From the NCBI RefSeq assembly GCF_036324505.1, contig NC_086349.1, forward strand, positions 24,080,747 through 24,144,746: 64,000 nt of DNA. The letters are read 5' to 3'. How positions within the stretch are numbered: position 1 is the first letter of the stretch; each line of letters opens with the position of its first letter. The translations under genes and the position numbers were made by a program. A model generated the notes under the pieces. It was not told where the DNA came from, did no database searches, and saw nothing but the letters and a program-made list of their open reading frames with translations. Of this stretch, positions 1-11,171 are shown in pieces. The DNA comes from Eleginops maclovinus (taxonomy: Eukaryota; Chordata; Actinopteri; Perciformes; Eleginopidae).

Positions 1-210
1 TTGTTACATGACGAGGTCGCAATCAGCTCTGAAGTACTCTTAGCTTATTGTATCAAGGGAAGTTAATATTGCCTGTGATGATGAAGTATTATGTTGTGAA
101 GCAGTTCATACCATGACACATTCATGTTGTTCAAAGATGACTTGATTAATGCAACAGCTTGTGAATTACAATTAATGGTCATTACTTTAAATTCAATCCA
201 AGTAAGCATT

Positions 211-442
211 TGCTTTAATGTTCAGAAAGCTCTTTATGTTTGTCATACTGCCTGTGCTGCAGCACCTCTTTTCACCCTCTGTCTGAAACCAGAGCCCAGT
301 CTGCTCTGATTGGTTATCTGGGCGGCTCTGTTGTGATTGGTCAACCTCTTGGGAGATGTCCCGACCCTTAGCCTACCACGCACAATGTCTTGGACCGCTA
401 GCCATTAGGAGCACAAGTGTTACATAGTGATGTCATAATGTT
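211..442 (+). repeat. Fragment of TTAA-ended MITE family A
   Basis: Family A carries the internal segments TGCTTTAATGTTCAGAAAGC, GCAGCACCTCTTTTCACCCT, CCAGAGCCCAGTCTGCTCTG and TTGTGATTGGTCAACC. This copy has all of them but lacks both termini. It is the first of ten copies in the window. Confidence 0.8.
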
Positions 443-478
443 AAAAAGTTATAGATATTTCAACTTTTGTCTGCTTAT

Positions 479-1007
479 TGTGGTGGGAACTTCTGAAGCA
501 ATGGAGACGAAACTCAGCGAGACACTGGAGAGCAGGAACTTGATGGCAAAACACTGTTGGGTTTATTCGGAGTTACGGCCGGAGAATTGACAAGACTGTA
601 GACATGAGTTGCCACAGCGGTTGCCAAACCAACTCTGAAGATCTCGACAATAGGAAGAGGTTTTAACTAGTTCCAAATGGGTAATCAACATTCTTCAAAT
701 GCCAGACTAAACAAGCTCAGACAATACGTTTGACTTAAACTGTCATCTAGGTCACAAATAAGGTGTTTACCGGAGCATCTGGGTCGAGATAAACTGGAGC
801 TAGCTGTCCCTAAACAATTAAGCCGATCTTAGGTCAGCGTGAGCTTGTACCCACTGTGGGAACAACAAGGCTTCGGAAGCCCAGGCTGCCCCTCCTTAAT
901 GAAGATAACAGCACCTGCAAGGCCGTAGAGCCAGGTCAGAGGAGGACAGAGAGAAGAGATGCAAATGAGCTAAAGATTTACAAGCTTACACAAAATATTC
1001 CCTAACA
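479..1007 (-). mobile_element. Probable solo LTR
   Basis: The block begins TGTGGTGGG and ends CCTAACA (TG..CA). It is flanked by CTTAT on the left and CTTGT on the right, a 5-bp target duplication with one mismatch. GGTTTATTCGG inside reads as an AATAAA polyadenylation signal on the minus strand, which sets the orientation. No internal retrotransposon coding sequence is present. The assignment rests on structure only. Confidence 0.45.
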
Positions 1008-1744
1008 CTTGTTGCGAGAGAACCCTGCAGCCAAAATGACACCTCCCGGATGCAGCACATTTTTTAATTGTTGCCTGTAGTACTGACCTTAAAACACCTT
1101 TTAATGCTACTGTAATTTCCCCCAAGGCTAACCTACCGTGGCTGACAGATTCCTCTGAATGTCACGGCCCGCTAAGTAGTCTTCCATCACTGTTTATAAC
1201 TTTAATCAGTCTAAGCGGAGAACACTAATTAGCAACCCTGCTGTTATAGCATTTTACCAAAGAAAAATAGCGCAGTTTCAATATAAAGTTGTGTTGAGGA
1301 GTGCTGTTAGTCTGCAGGTCACTCTCCTAATATAATATTATAACTGGTGTTCAGTTGAGTTTGGTCCAAATCAGTGTTTAATCACAAGCTAACAACATGC
1401 TAGCTTACAACAACAAGCTAAAGGCTTAAAGCTAACTAGCATGTTGCAGCAATCAGACTCATGCAGCTTAACCCGGCTAGCAAGAAACATAAACAAGACA
1501 TAGGTGACTTTTACCCAGTTTTTTCACAAGGTACAGATTGGATTTTGTGAGAATAATCAATATATCAAATGCTACTATGTGCTTAATTGTCTGTGTTATT
1601 TAGTTACACCTCTCTTTGAGGGCGACTGAAGATCTGACCAATGGGAGAGGACTATACCTCAAAGTGTGAGGGTAGAAAAGCTGTTGGAATTGAGAGATCG
1701 AGGTCTTTCCTATGAGCTGTAGACAGATAACTACTTAGATGTGG

Positions 1745-2142
1745 TGTCAGGGTTGGGGAAGAGGACAAGTGCAGTAAAACAAAGGGAGGCAGGTATGGGT
1801 CCAAACAAAAGGCAAGCTTTATTCAAATTAAAGCTGTACTATTAAACAAAGAAAAACCTCACCTACACAAACCAGGGGACACAGGGACACCAGGAACAGG
1901 AGCAGACAGATGGACGGACAGGAACAGGCAGGTAACATGGACTAGACCCGGTGGGAAACGACAATCACAAGACCAGACACAGCTGGAGAGGGGAGGAGAA
2001 ACACAGGGGCAACAGGTGAACACAATGACACAATCAGGCACAGGAGGGAAACTCACACAGGGAGTGAAACTAAACAGGACACAAGAGGGGAAAACATTTC
2101 AAAATAAAACAGGAAACAACAAACAAAACAAGGATCATGACA
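1745..2142 (-). mobile_element. Solo-LTR-like element, family F copy 1
   Basis: This 398-bp element starts TGTCAGGG and ends CATGACA, flanked by perfect 5-bp duplications TGTGG (1740-1744 and 2143-2147). It shares ACACAGCTGG...GGGGAGG and AACACAGGGGCAACAGGTGA with the element at 25391-25860. CTTTATTCAAA gives an AATAAA signal on the minus strand. TG..CA ends with a 5-bp target duplication are typical of LTR insertions. Confidence 0.7.
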
Positions 2143-2147
2143 TGTGG

Positions 2148-4098
2148 ACTGTGGTCAGTGACATGGGGAAGGACCACCGCTGTGTTTCTTTTTGTGGACT
2201 TATCATATCATTGAATTAATAAACACTGCTGAAACTTCACGAGAAGCTCCGATTCTATTTGCCTATTTCTTCTTCAAGATTTAGAAACTAACCATTTTAA
2301 AATGTGTTTTCTGCTGCGAGTGTTCTTCCTCCAGCTTCTGTTTAAAGTTATTAGTTTGATAATTCCTTAAAAGCACAGAGCCATTAAGTTGTTTTTCTGT
2401 GCTTGTTGAGTCCTTTTTGCCAACATGCTTTATGTAAAGCGTTCTGTTGTGTATTCTTTTGAAGTCTGAAAGTAAAAGGAGCTGGACAGATGGATTGACT
2501 ATTGAGTTTATACAAAGGTTTCTTAAAAGCTTTTTTCTCTAATTTAATATCGAGCGTCATAAGAGGACTCCGACGACCCAAAATCGGTTCACGGTGTCTC
2601 ATACTTAATTAAACAGATTTTCTCCTATGAGCGCATACAATGACGCGCGTGAGAAATGTGTTACATTGATCTTAATCAGGCCATCAGGATGTGCATTTTA
2701 AATCTAATGTACACTCCTCTGTGCATCATGCAGCTGAATCAGGCACCTGTCAGCTGAAGGACGGTCAGATAAAAGAAAGGTACTTTGTGACTCTGACTAA
2801 GACACAACAGTGTTGAAACCTTCACACACTTAAAGTCTACAGATCCATCAGTGTGCGCCGGCCTCTTTGTGCATTTGAAGTCTTTGTATTCAACCTTGAG
2901 CTGCTTAAGCTTTTGAAACATTTCAACTCAGAATTAAATCATGTTAGAGAGATGTAGATCGTCCATCCTTATAAAAAGAAAAAAGGCCATTGTAACTTTG
3001 CAAGACAGAACAGAACAGTATTTACTTTTATTTCTGGGGGATATAAAACCAAAACACAGGTGGGTTTATAATAAAGAAATGCATGACTTACTGGGAAGCG
3101 ACATTTTACGCACATGCTTCAGCAAAATGCCTTTCCTCTGTTTGTGCCATTGGTCATGGATTAGGTGTACTGTTACACCAAAATAGTGATGGACTCCAAT
3201 TGTCAGTGCAACACATTTATTTAGTTCCAATTCTTGTGCTTTATTTGCCTTTTCTTTGCCGTGCAATTCATGGCAAAACTGTCCGCTGGAATCAAGCGTG
3301 TAGGTTTGGCTCAAATTTGGTGATATGATTCATTTGCCTACATTTGTCCTAACGCAGTAAGGTTTCCTGATCCATCTCAACCGTTGAGGTGTTATTGCTG
3401 ATAGCCGTAATCATTTCTGTTTTAATTGTGATTAGAGGGGTTCTGAAAGGGTTGGTTGTTGCAGGTTGCAGGATCAGAATTCATGTTGTAGGTGTGAGAA
3501 ACTTCCAGGGTTGCATGACCTTCTAGTGCTCACAGATTCATGAGGCAGCGCTATTGATTTAAACAGGTGTAAAGGCCCTTCTCCTGCCAAGGAAATGTAA
3601 TCATGTCAGAGGGCTACCGGGTTATTGCACACGACACTGTCACCGCCGCCATAGGACACTTCAGTGTCAGGGGGCCAGGCGATATTAATTTGATTTTCAC
3701 CTTATACTCCAGGAGAGAGGACATGTGGAGATCCACAGCAGCTTCCTGAGAGAAAGCCAAAGCCAAAGCACTAAAAAGGAGGTTAATAAGAACCTTTTAT
3801 TCCTGGAAAAATCTATAAATTGCTCGAATGAGACTTAATTTATTCGGCATTTGTGCTCATCCTCTTTGAGAAATCCAATAAAGTAGTTCCCTCCTCTGTT
3901 TACTGAGCTAATTCAGTTTTAAGACGTATGCTAAGTTTCATACTCAAAGCAACACAGTGTTGATTTCCATTAAATAGAAAGCATGCTTCCTCAAATCACC
4001 GTCAGCTTAATCTCACTCTTAAATGTATTATATAATCAATATTTTATATCAGTAGCACTTCTACTTCAAAGTCATTTAAGGTCCACTGGTTTTCCCCC

Positions 4099-4136
<38 letters not shown>

Positions 4137-4290
4137 TGTGTGTGTGGGGTGTGTGTACTCAATGGGGAGCATGCTCAGACTCATTTCAGTCCCTTTTGTG
4201 AACGACTGATTATCACAATCTGTAGCTTAAGTTTAGTTTCAGCAGCGTTAAGTCTTTCAGTGAGCAAAAGACGACAGGGAGAGAGTCAGC
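2148..4290. other. Intergenic region upstream of the NAT8-like gene
   Basis: No coding exon recognised. It contains a GT microsatellite (4101-4154) close to the gene. The stretch from about 4230 to 4290 is presumably promoter and 5' UTR of the acetyltransferase, but no TATA box or other clear element stands out. Confidence 0.5.
4101..4154. repeat. (GT)n microsatellite
   Basis: GT dinucleotide run, interrupted by GGTG and GGGGTG units, directly after a C7 run. It lies about 140 bp before the NAT8-like start codon. Confidence 0.95.
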
Positions 4291-5545
4291 ATGGCCCAGA
4301 AAAATAACCGTAAGTTGATGTTCTGATTATCTTAATATTTCATACCTAAGTAGTTGAGTTGATTACAAACTAGACGGCTGGTAAGTAGATGAATTGCACT
4401 ACTAAGATGCCTATATGACACACTTCACTGAAACAAAGAGCTTTTGTTTGTTGCCTCAGTTTTCTCACCTTGCTTTTGTGCTTTTGAGACTTAATAATAA
4501 TGCATCTTACAATGATTACCACTCTTTAAATCTTAACAGAAACAAAGCTTGTAATAAATAATGTTGAGTGTGCTTTTCACCTTTATGTGCCAGGCCTCGT
4601 GTGGAATGGAGTTGAATAAGAAATGAAAAGGCTTGGATTTTACCAGAGCGGTATTGATTGTTATTTCTCTTCTTTTCCTAATGAAGTTACGTGAGCGTAA
4701 CTGAGGCTGTTGTGAAATCCTGCAGGAATTTGTTATTGCAGCAAGAGGCAGATTAGTCTCACTGAGCTCCCCTTTTCTTTTTCTCTCCCTCAGTTCAGTT
4801 CTCCATCAGGGAGTATGGACCCTCCGACGAACACGTGGTCATGTCGCTCTTTCACGACGGGGTTATTGAACACGTGTACCCGGCTTTCTTCAAGGCCATG
4901 AGCCACCCGGACCATGTTGGTGTCGCTCTGAGCATCTGCATGGCCGGCTATGTATTGGGAGGCAGCTCCTACTTCCAAGCTTTATTCTTTGGCAGTGCGT
5001 GGGCTGGCCTGCTCTATTACTGCTGCCACGAGATCTACCACGGCTACCTGACCCGGAGGCTGAGCACAGATATGGCCGACATTCAAGCCAACTACCTGGG
5101 AAACCCAGATAGCGGCTTCTGGGTGGCAGAGGTAGACGTAGACAGCCAGCCCAAGGTGGTGGGGATTGTGGCGGTGAAGGGGGAAAGAAGAGTAGAGGAA
5201 GAGGAGAGGTTTGATGACTGGAACGGAGGAGCGATGGGAGCGGGATCAGAGTTTGTTCAAGATGCCGGCGATGGGAGTTTCGGCGAGTTGTCCCACATGG
5301 TCGTGGTGTTCCCGTGGCGCCGCAAAAACCTCGGTTCACAGCTGTTGAGGAAGGCCCTGGATTTCTGCAAAGAGCAAGGATACGGCCGACTGGTTTTGGA
5401 TGGCAGCTCGCCACAGACCGCCGCTATCGCCCTGTACCAAAAGCTTGGTTTTGTTCAAACTTCCTCCCACAGTAACACACATGCCAATCGCTGGATCTCC
5501 AAACTGGCCCGAATAAATGTGATGCGAATGGAGAAGCTTATCTAA
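4291..5545 (+). CDS. NAT8/camello-like N-acetyltransferase, 2 exons
   Basis: GNAT-fold acetyltransferase of the NAT8/camello family. Known relatives are ER/Golgi membrane enzymes that use acetyl-CoA to acetylate cysteine S-conjugates or lysines; the substrate here cannot be told. Exons are 4291-4309 (ATGGCCCAGAAAAATAACC, then GTAAGT) and 4794-5545 (after a pyrimidine-rich CAG), joined in frame to give 256 aa ending in TAA. Residues about 48-82 form the hydrophobic segment expected before the catalytic domain. STDMADI (97-103) and FWVAEV (115-120) are family hallmarks, followed by VVGIVAV (128-134), the beta-4 strand ELSHMVVVF (171-179), motif A around WRRKNLGS (181-188) and the C-terminal LYQKLGF (220-226). 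Two oddities: an acidic, glycine-rich insert (about 137-169), and Asn in place of the first Gly of the R-x-x-G-x-G/A loop. The start is chosen because the tiny first exon is a typical arrangement and splices cleanly. Which paralogue it is remains uncertain. Confidence 0.88.
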
Positions 5546-6160
5546 CGGGACTTTAGACCCCCGGCACCTCTGATGTAAAATAAGATTATTTCAGTTAATT
5601 TATGCTTCTGGTTTCATTTAAAGCACAAATCGTTCAGTTGTTTGATATTCAATCACTCATTCCTCCAGATAGCTTTGAAAAAGATGCATTAAATTTCATG
5701 TTTTTTCCACAAAGCAGCATCAATGATCTCAGTATTTCTTCCTTCCTTGATGTATTATGCACCTCTGACAGTCCATTGCCCTCAACCATGGGAAATATTG
5801 AAAGAATTAATCACCATCTCTTGTTAGTCAGATTATTTGCAAATGGGGGAACAATACATCTCAATGAGGCATTTTACCAGTCCAATTATCGGAAGTTAAA
5901 CGGAACAAACCTTCTTCACATTCAATTACCTATTGTTGTCCTGTCCACCAAGGAATCTAAAAATATACGTGAGGAAGGACAAAATTAAGCAAGAGAACTT
6001 TTCTTTTAAGCCTCTTTCCAGGGAGAAGCTGAATCCCTCCGCCTCAGAGGAATTAATGCCAGCTGACTTGTAAGACCTCACAACTCTTTGCTTAAAATAC
6101 CGATGAAAAATGCAATAGGACATTGGGAGGTTTAAAATTCTTTGCGGCTGAATAAGCTCC

Positions 6161-6162
6161 GT

Positions 6163-6193
<31 letters not shown>

Positions 6194-6194
6194 T
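6161..6194. repeat. (GT)8 plus G17 run
   Basis: A short GT repeat running straight into a homopolymer of about 17 G. The G run is likely to be length-variable and may contain sequencing error. Confidence 0.9.
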
Positions 6195-7679
6195 CATAAA
6201 GAGAGGATAAAGAGTTCAGTATAACGCAATGAATTCAGGTCATCATACACAAGGCAAAGATTATCGACACCGAACAATGGAGACAAAGCTTAAGTGTGTC
6301 CAATTAAGCGGTCTTATGATAGGTGTGAGGAGGGTCTGGACGTAGTAGAGGTGAAAGTGCAATGGGATCGACTCTTTCATGGCAAAGAAACAGACATTTT
6401 CAGCAATGTAAACACACGTTTCCTGTCAACTATACCACCTGATTCCAGCAGGGAACTTACAGTGATGACGTATTTTTGTAGGACGACCAGGAAGTTAGCA
6501 TCGCACGGGCTCCCTCTATTTAGATTATGGTATATAGCATGGATAAGATTTGCAGCCAGCACACGTTTATGATGCTTAAACGTTCTGTTCAGCAGGATAA
6601 TCTCCACATATTAACACCGCTTTGTGATTTTTGAAGTGTAAATGCAGTCTGCAGACATAAAAAGCTAACGTAATGCTGTAAACAAACTACACTGCATCAC
6701 CACTGCTGAGCTAAAGGTGGACTCATGACGTTTAGTCTCCTCATTTAGTCACTCTAGCATCACATAGACCGCATTCACGAGTGGGGTATTACTGATGTAT
6801 TTTATGTTGTAGGACAAAAAGTGAAAAGCTGGTGTTAACCACCTTAGTTAAGGCCTCTACAACACTTTCAGAAAACCATTGACACTGACACAAGGGGAAC
6901 CAGAGGGGGTGAAATGCTTTACGGGGTTTTATGACTCATAATTGCACCACTCTTTTGTCAGGAACACACTTTGTGCAGCATTAGCTAAATAATAGAGATT
7001 TACAGATTTCTTTCTTCCCTCAGAAATCCCCCAAAAGGTGATTGGACTTTCCAAAATATTATCAGCACCACACAGTCCCAGCTTATCAGGCAGGAGTGTG
7101 TGTCCCTGGTAAGCCTATGAGGGGGAAACATCAAGCAAGCAGTGTGTGCAGTGACAGGTGGGCTGTAAATGAGTTTCAAGAGGGGAGCACTGTATGGATG
7201 GAGCAGCTTGGCAATGAAACACACACAAACACACACCGTCAAAAGCCTTCGAGCATCAATCATTCCTGCTGAGGCCGTCAGAAAAGAATTAGGCTGGTGG
7301 CCAGCAGGCAGGTGCTGAACTAGCCAGAGGAAGATGAGCTTTAATGCTGGCCAACCTGTTGTCATCCTCTCACAATTACCAGCACAATTGGCCTCGAGGT
7401 AATGAGCACTCGATTGTTATTCCTCTCATACACATGCTTCAGAGATGAGCCAGTTGCCGTCGTGAGGGTATGTTGGAGGAATAAAGCTGCGCAAACACTC
7501 CGTCAGAATTGCTGCAGCTGAAGTGTCCATAAAAAGTATTTACCCCCTTCAGAGATGTTCCTGTTTACTGCCTCCCGTGATGAGTACATTTAATGAGGCT
7601 TTTCTTTTACACTGACGAACAAAATAGACTGATTTTGTTTTCTTCTCCATGCATAAATATTCAGTAGTATATGAGTAGA

Positions 7680-8100
7680 ATATTGAGGTACTTGTACTTT
7701 ACATAAGTATTAAATTAATGCAACTTTATAGTTATACTCCACTACATTTTGGGAGCCAATATGGTACGTTTTACTCATCTACCAGTATCTGCATGTTTTA
7801 GTTACTTTCCAGATTCAGAATTATTGGCAAATACAAAATATAAACCAATTAATAAAGCAAGTTAGCATGCTATAGATCAAAGTATTCAGCAGCAGTTATT
7901 AAAGTAAGTCAATTTTTCTCGAAATGTACCAGCTGTGATGAACATAAGTGTAGCATAGTCCAATAATTTAAAATATGTGACTTTGAAATTAGCCATTGTG
8001 CAAACACTAATTTTACTTTTGGTACTTTAAATATATGTTGTACTTTCACTTAAGGACTAACAGAGTATTTTTTTCAGTCTAGTATTGGTATTTGTACTTC
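7680..8100 (+). repeat. Dispersed repeat, family E (TACTTTACTT type)
   Basis: It contains GAGGTACTTGTACTTTACAT, CTCCACTACATTTTGGGAG and, at the far end, GTACTTTCACTTAAGGAC...GTATTTTT. The same ordered motifs recur at 14918-16215, 31569-32325 and 43440-43865, so this is a dispersed family. Class unknown. Confidence 0.6.
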
Positions 8101-8583
8101 AGTATACAATCTGAGCACTTCTTTGGACTCTAGTCCGCACCTTATCTAAGTTGATAATTAATAGATGCACGTTTGGCCGCACATGCAGCTTGTCTTGGCA
8201 CTGCAATATCCCCGTCCTCTGCAATGCTGCCCAGCCTCTGTCAGGATGAGGAACAGTGAGAAGCAGTCTGTTTAGAGCCCAGCCATGATTCTCAGCTGGA
8301 TTCATTCTCAGATCTGGCTCGGATCTGACTCAGTCCCGTCAGGACATTGATATTGTTGTTTTCCAGCAGTTCCTGTGAAGCCTTGGCTTTTAAACACCTT
8401 CCAGGTACACGTGTATTGCCACTACAAACAATTGCACACAGGTGATCTCCTTATTACTGATTCAGGTGTGCCATATTCCATCCGGAGAGTACTTGTCAAC
8501 ATGCATTTGTAATTCATATCTTTAATTGTTTAAGATGACTTGAGAGATGTTGTTTTCTGTTGATCACTGTGAAACAAATACTA

Positions 8584-9027
8584 TTAAAGAGGACCTATTA
8601 TCTTCTTATGGGTTTCCCCTGCCTTTACTGTATTATATAGGTTTTAGTGCATGTAAATGGTTTGCAAAGGCTCAAATCCCTCTGTTCTCTCCAAAGGAAC
8701 TTTCTCTCCCCCCCACCACCTGAAACACCTCCATTGGACTCCATGTTTACTCCCGGGAAAAAAATGATATCACTATGAAACACTTGCGCTCGTATCGGCT
8801 CGCGCTCCAACACATTGCAAGTGATAGGCTAAGGGGCGGGACATCTGTAAGCGGTTGGCCAATCACAACAGAGCCAGCCAGCTAACCAATCAGAGCACAC
8901 TGGGCTCTGGTTTCAGACAGGGTGAAAAGAGGTGCAGTATGAGAAAAATAAATAGCTTTTGAACATTAAAGCAACATGTCACAGTAGAGGCACTAAATAC
9001 TAAAATGAGCAGAATAGGGCCCCTTAA
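8584..9027 (-). mobile_element. TTAA-ended MITE family A, full-length copy
   Basis: 444 bp, from TTAAAGAGGACCTATTAT to AGAATAGGGCCCCTTAA. The ends are inverted repeats of each other and carry TTAA, the target preferred by piggyBac-type elements. The interior has GTTTCCCCTGCC, ATTTACAT-type and CCAGAGCCCAG segments in reverse orientation. No transposase is encoded. Confidence 0.85.
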
Positions 9028-9347
9028 ATTCAATGTTGTCAAATTAAAGATGATGAAAACTTTGGAGCATGGGGTCATGAACGCAACAGCTGAGAGATAA
9101 CTGGATTTATGAGTCCTGATACTGACTTCAGAGCTCAACTGTTAAGAAAATAGAACTTTCTCTTTTGTTAGTGATGTCATTCTTTCCATCTTTTTCAGGG
9201 TACACATAACAAAACTCATAGAGGCTTTTCTTCCATCCGTCTCTTATTTTGGACTAGAGGTCTTACCGATTTGAGATGAGATGAGATCGATAAAAGAGGC
9301 AGACTTTCATCTGAAATTCAAATTGGAAAAACGTCTTTGTGTGTGCC

Positions 9348-9395
<48 letters not shown>

Positions 9396-10737
9396 GAGAT
9401 TAACTCAAGCAGTCGTGTGTTTATGCATTCTCACCATAAGGAATTTCTCGAGACTTTTCAATAACATGACTGATGAGGGCCAAGTTAATCACAGGAAAAG
9501 AGCTAATTTACATTACGGCAAACTTTGACGACAGTTTTGAAAATAATAACAAAGCAAGTAATCAAAATTAAAAACAGCACCTGTGTCTTTTGTCTTTATT
9601 AGCACTCTTATTGAAAAGGCAAAGATTATGGAGATTAATTGCACCAGTGAACTAGCCGCTGTTTGTCTAAGCGCCAGAGGTAGATTTGTTTGGATCATAC
9701 ATCATCAAATACTGTTCACCGCTGCCTTGCAGAATCACTTCTCATCCTCTTCGTTGCGCCACAGGAAGTTACTTTTTGGCCCATGCCGCTGAATTTCACT
9801 GCAGAAAAACAACCTGGCCAATTACTTTAATATTCAAACCCAAGCAACCGAGGAAGACAACACAAATAGAGCTCATACTGCACCGTCAATCCGCATGGTG
9901 TTCTAGAAACCTGACATTATGCAGAATGTGCACTTCCTGTTACTGAATAATTGGTCAATTATTCGCTCCGTGGTTCAAGAATGATAAATATGTTTTCTAT
10001 AAGAGCAGAGTATTACACCGCAGTGCACACTCTTACATTTTAACAGGTGAACGAGGGAGTTGTGTTCACTGGATGCTTTAAATAACAGCTTAAAGTACAA
10101 CGGCGTAAAAACCACAATCAATGTCTTATTATCATTAAACATTGGAAGCCAAATTATAGGGATAAATGTGGGATTAAATGCTGCTAATGAGTTGGTATTA
10201 AATATGTTTACACCACGGTAAAACCTCCGCTTCATGGATAAATGTTCCAGACAATATTAGGCAGCAGCTCGTTTGCTGAGCTCTGCGGCGGGAGGACTGC
10301 TGGGATTTGGTCAAGGAAGTAATTGGACACAACAACAAAGGCAAAATTGATCACAGCTGTTGTAATTAGGGGGAATACGGAACAATCAATTTTTTCATGT
10401 TTAAAGGCTCGACGCTGAGTCACCCACAATAACTACATTCCAATACAAGATCAGGGTGTAATTATTACAGTGTGATCCGCCTATGGTAAGCTGTGATTTA
10501 CATAATTCTGCAATATTTTAGGATAATAAACCACAGACTCGGATCTCCGTCACAATTTTTCACATTATAAATTAAGAACTGCTCGACAACCTGAATTAAA
10601 GTGGAAATAAAATCGACTTTATAAAAGTTATTAAAGAAGGAAGTCAGAAAGAAACTTCCCAGGAGGTATTAATATGTCTCCTGGGACTTTTAAGGCAAAC
10701 AAAACATTTACTGAAAAAACAACTCCCTAAACATTTA
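9028..10737. other. Repeat-poor intergenic sequence
   Basis: Apart from a GT run (9351-9391) I see no repeat or gene here. The stretch about 9540-10440 is AT-rich, free of recognised repeats and full of TAAT-type homeobox-like words. It could contain conserved non-coding elements, but this cannot be decided from one sequence. Confidence 0.35.
9351..9391. repeat. (GT)~20 microsatellite
   Basis: Uninterrupted GT dinucleotide run. Confidence 0.95.
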
Positions 10738-11171
10738 TTAAAGGGGCCCTATAATACTAATTTCCAGGTTTACATGTCTCCATGCTTTAATGTTCAGAAA
10801 GCTCTTTATTTTTTTCATACTGCCTGTGCTGCAGCACCTCTTTCCACCCTCTGTCTGAAACCAGAGCCCAGTCTGCTCTGATTGGTTAGCTGGCCGGCTC
10901 TGTTGTGATTGGTCAACCGCTTAGAGATGTCCCGCCCCTTAGCCAACCATGTACAATCTGTTGGACCGCTAGCCAATACAAGCGCAAGTGTTACATATTG
11001 ATGTCACTACTGTATGTTCTGGTACGAAACAAAGGAGTGCAATGGATGCGTTTCAGGCATAGGTTCCCTTGGGAGGAAACTTTGGGATTTTAGTCTTTGC
11101 AGACCATTTACATGCACCAAAACCTGTATAACACACTACAGGAAAGGGGAAAGTATAATAAGGCCCCTTAA
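10738..11171 (+). mobile_element. TTAA-ended MITE family A, full-length copy
   Basis: 434 bp, starting TTAAAGGGGCCCTATAAT and ending TAAGGCCCCTTAA. The interior includes ATGTCTCCATGCTTTAATG, GCTCTGATTGGTTAGCTGG and AAACCTGTATAACACACTAC. It is among the best preserved copies and useful for a consensus. Confidence 0.9.

Larger units (their letters stand above)
5546..8583. other. Intergenic region after the NAT8-like gene
   Basis: No recognised gene. It holds (GT)8 followed by G17 (6161-6194), an unassigned exon-like block (7024-7108, see findings) and a copy of a diffuse fish repeat rich in GTACTTTACTT / CACTACATTTT (about 7680-8100). A 128-codon open stretch directly behind the acetyltransferase (5602-5988) has no recognisable domain and is probably 3' UTR or chance. 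Confidence 0.5.

Noticed and set aside
4890..5414. 174-codon frame antisense to the NAT8-like exon
   Set aside because: Shadow of the GC-rich coding exon; low-complexity Pro/Ser/Arg composition with no domain.
5602..5988. 128-codon open frame directly behind the NAT8-like gene
   Set aside because: No recognisable domain, no splice or promoter context; probably 3' UTR or chance in AT-rich DNA.
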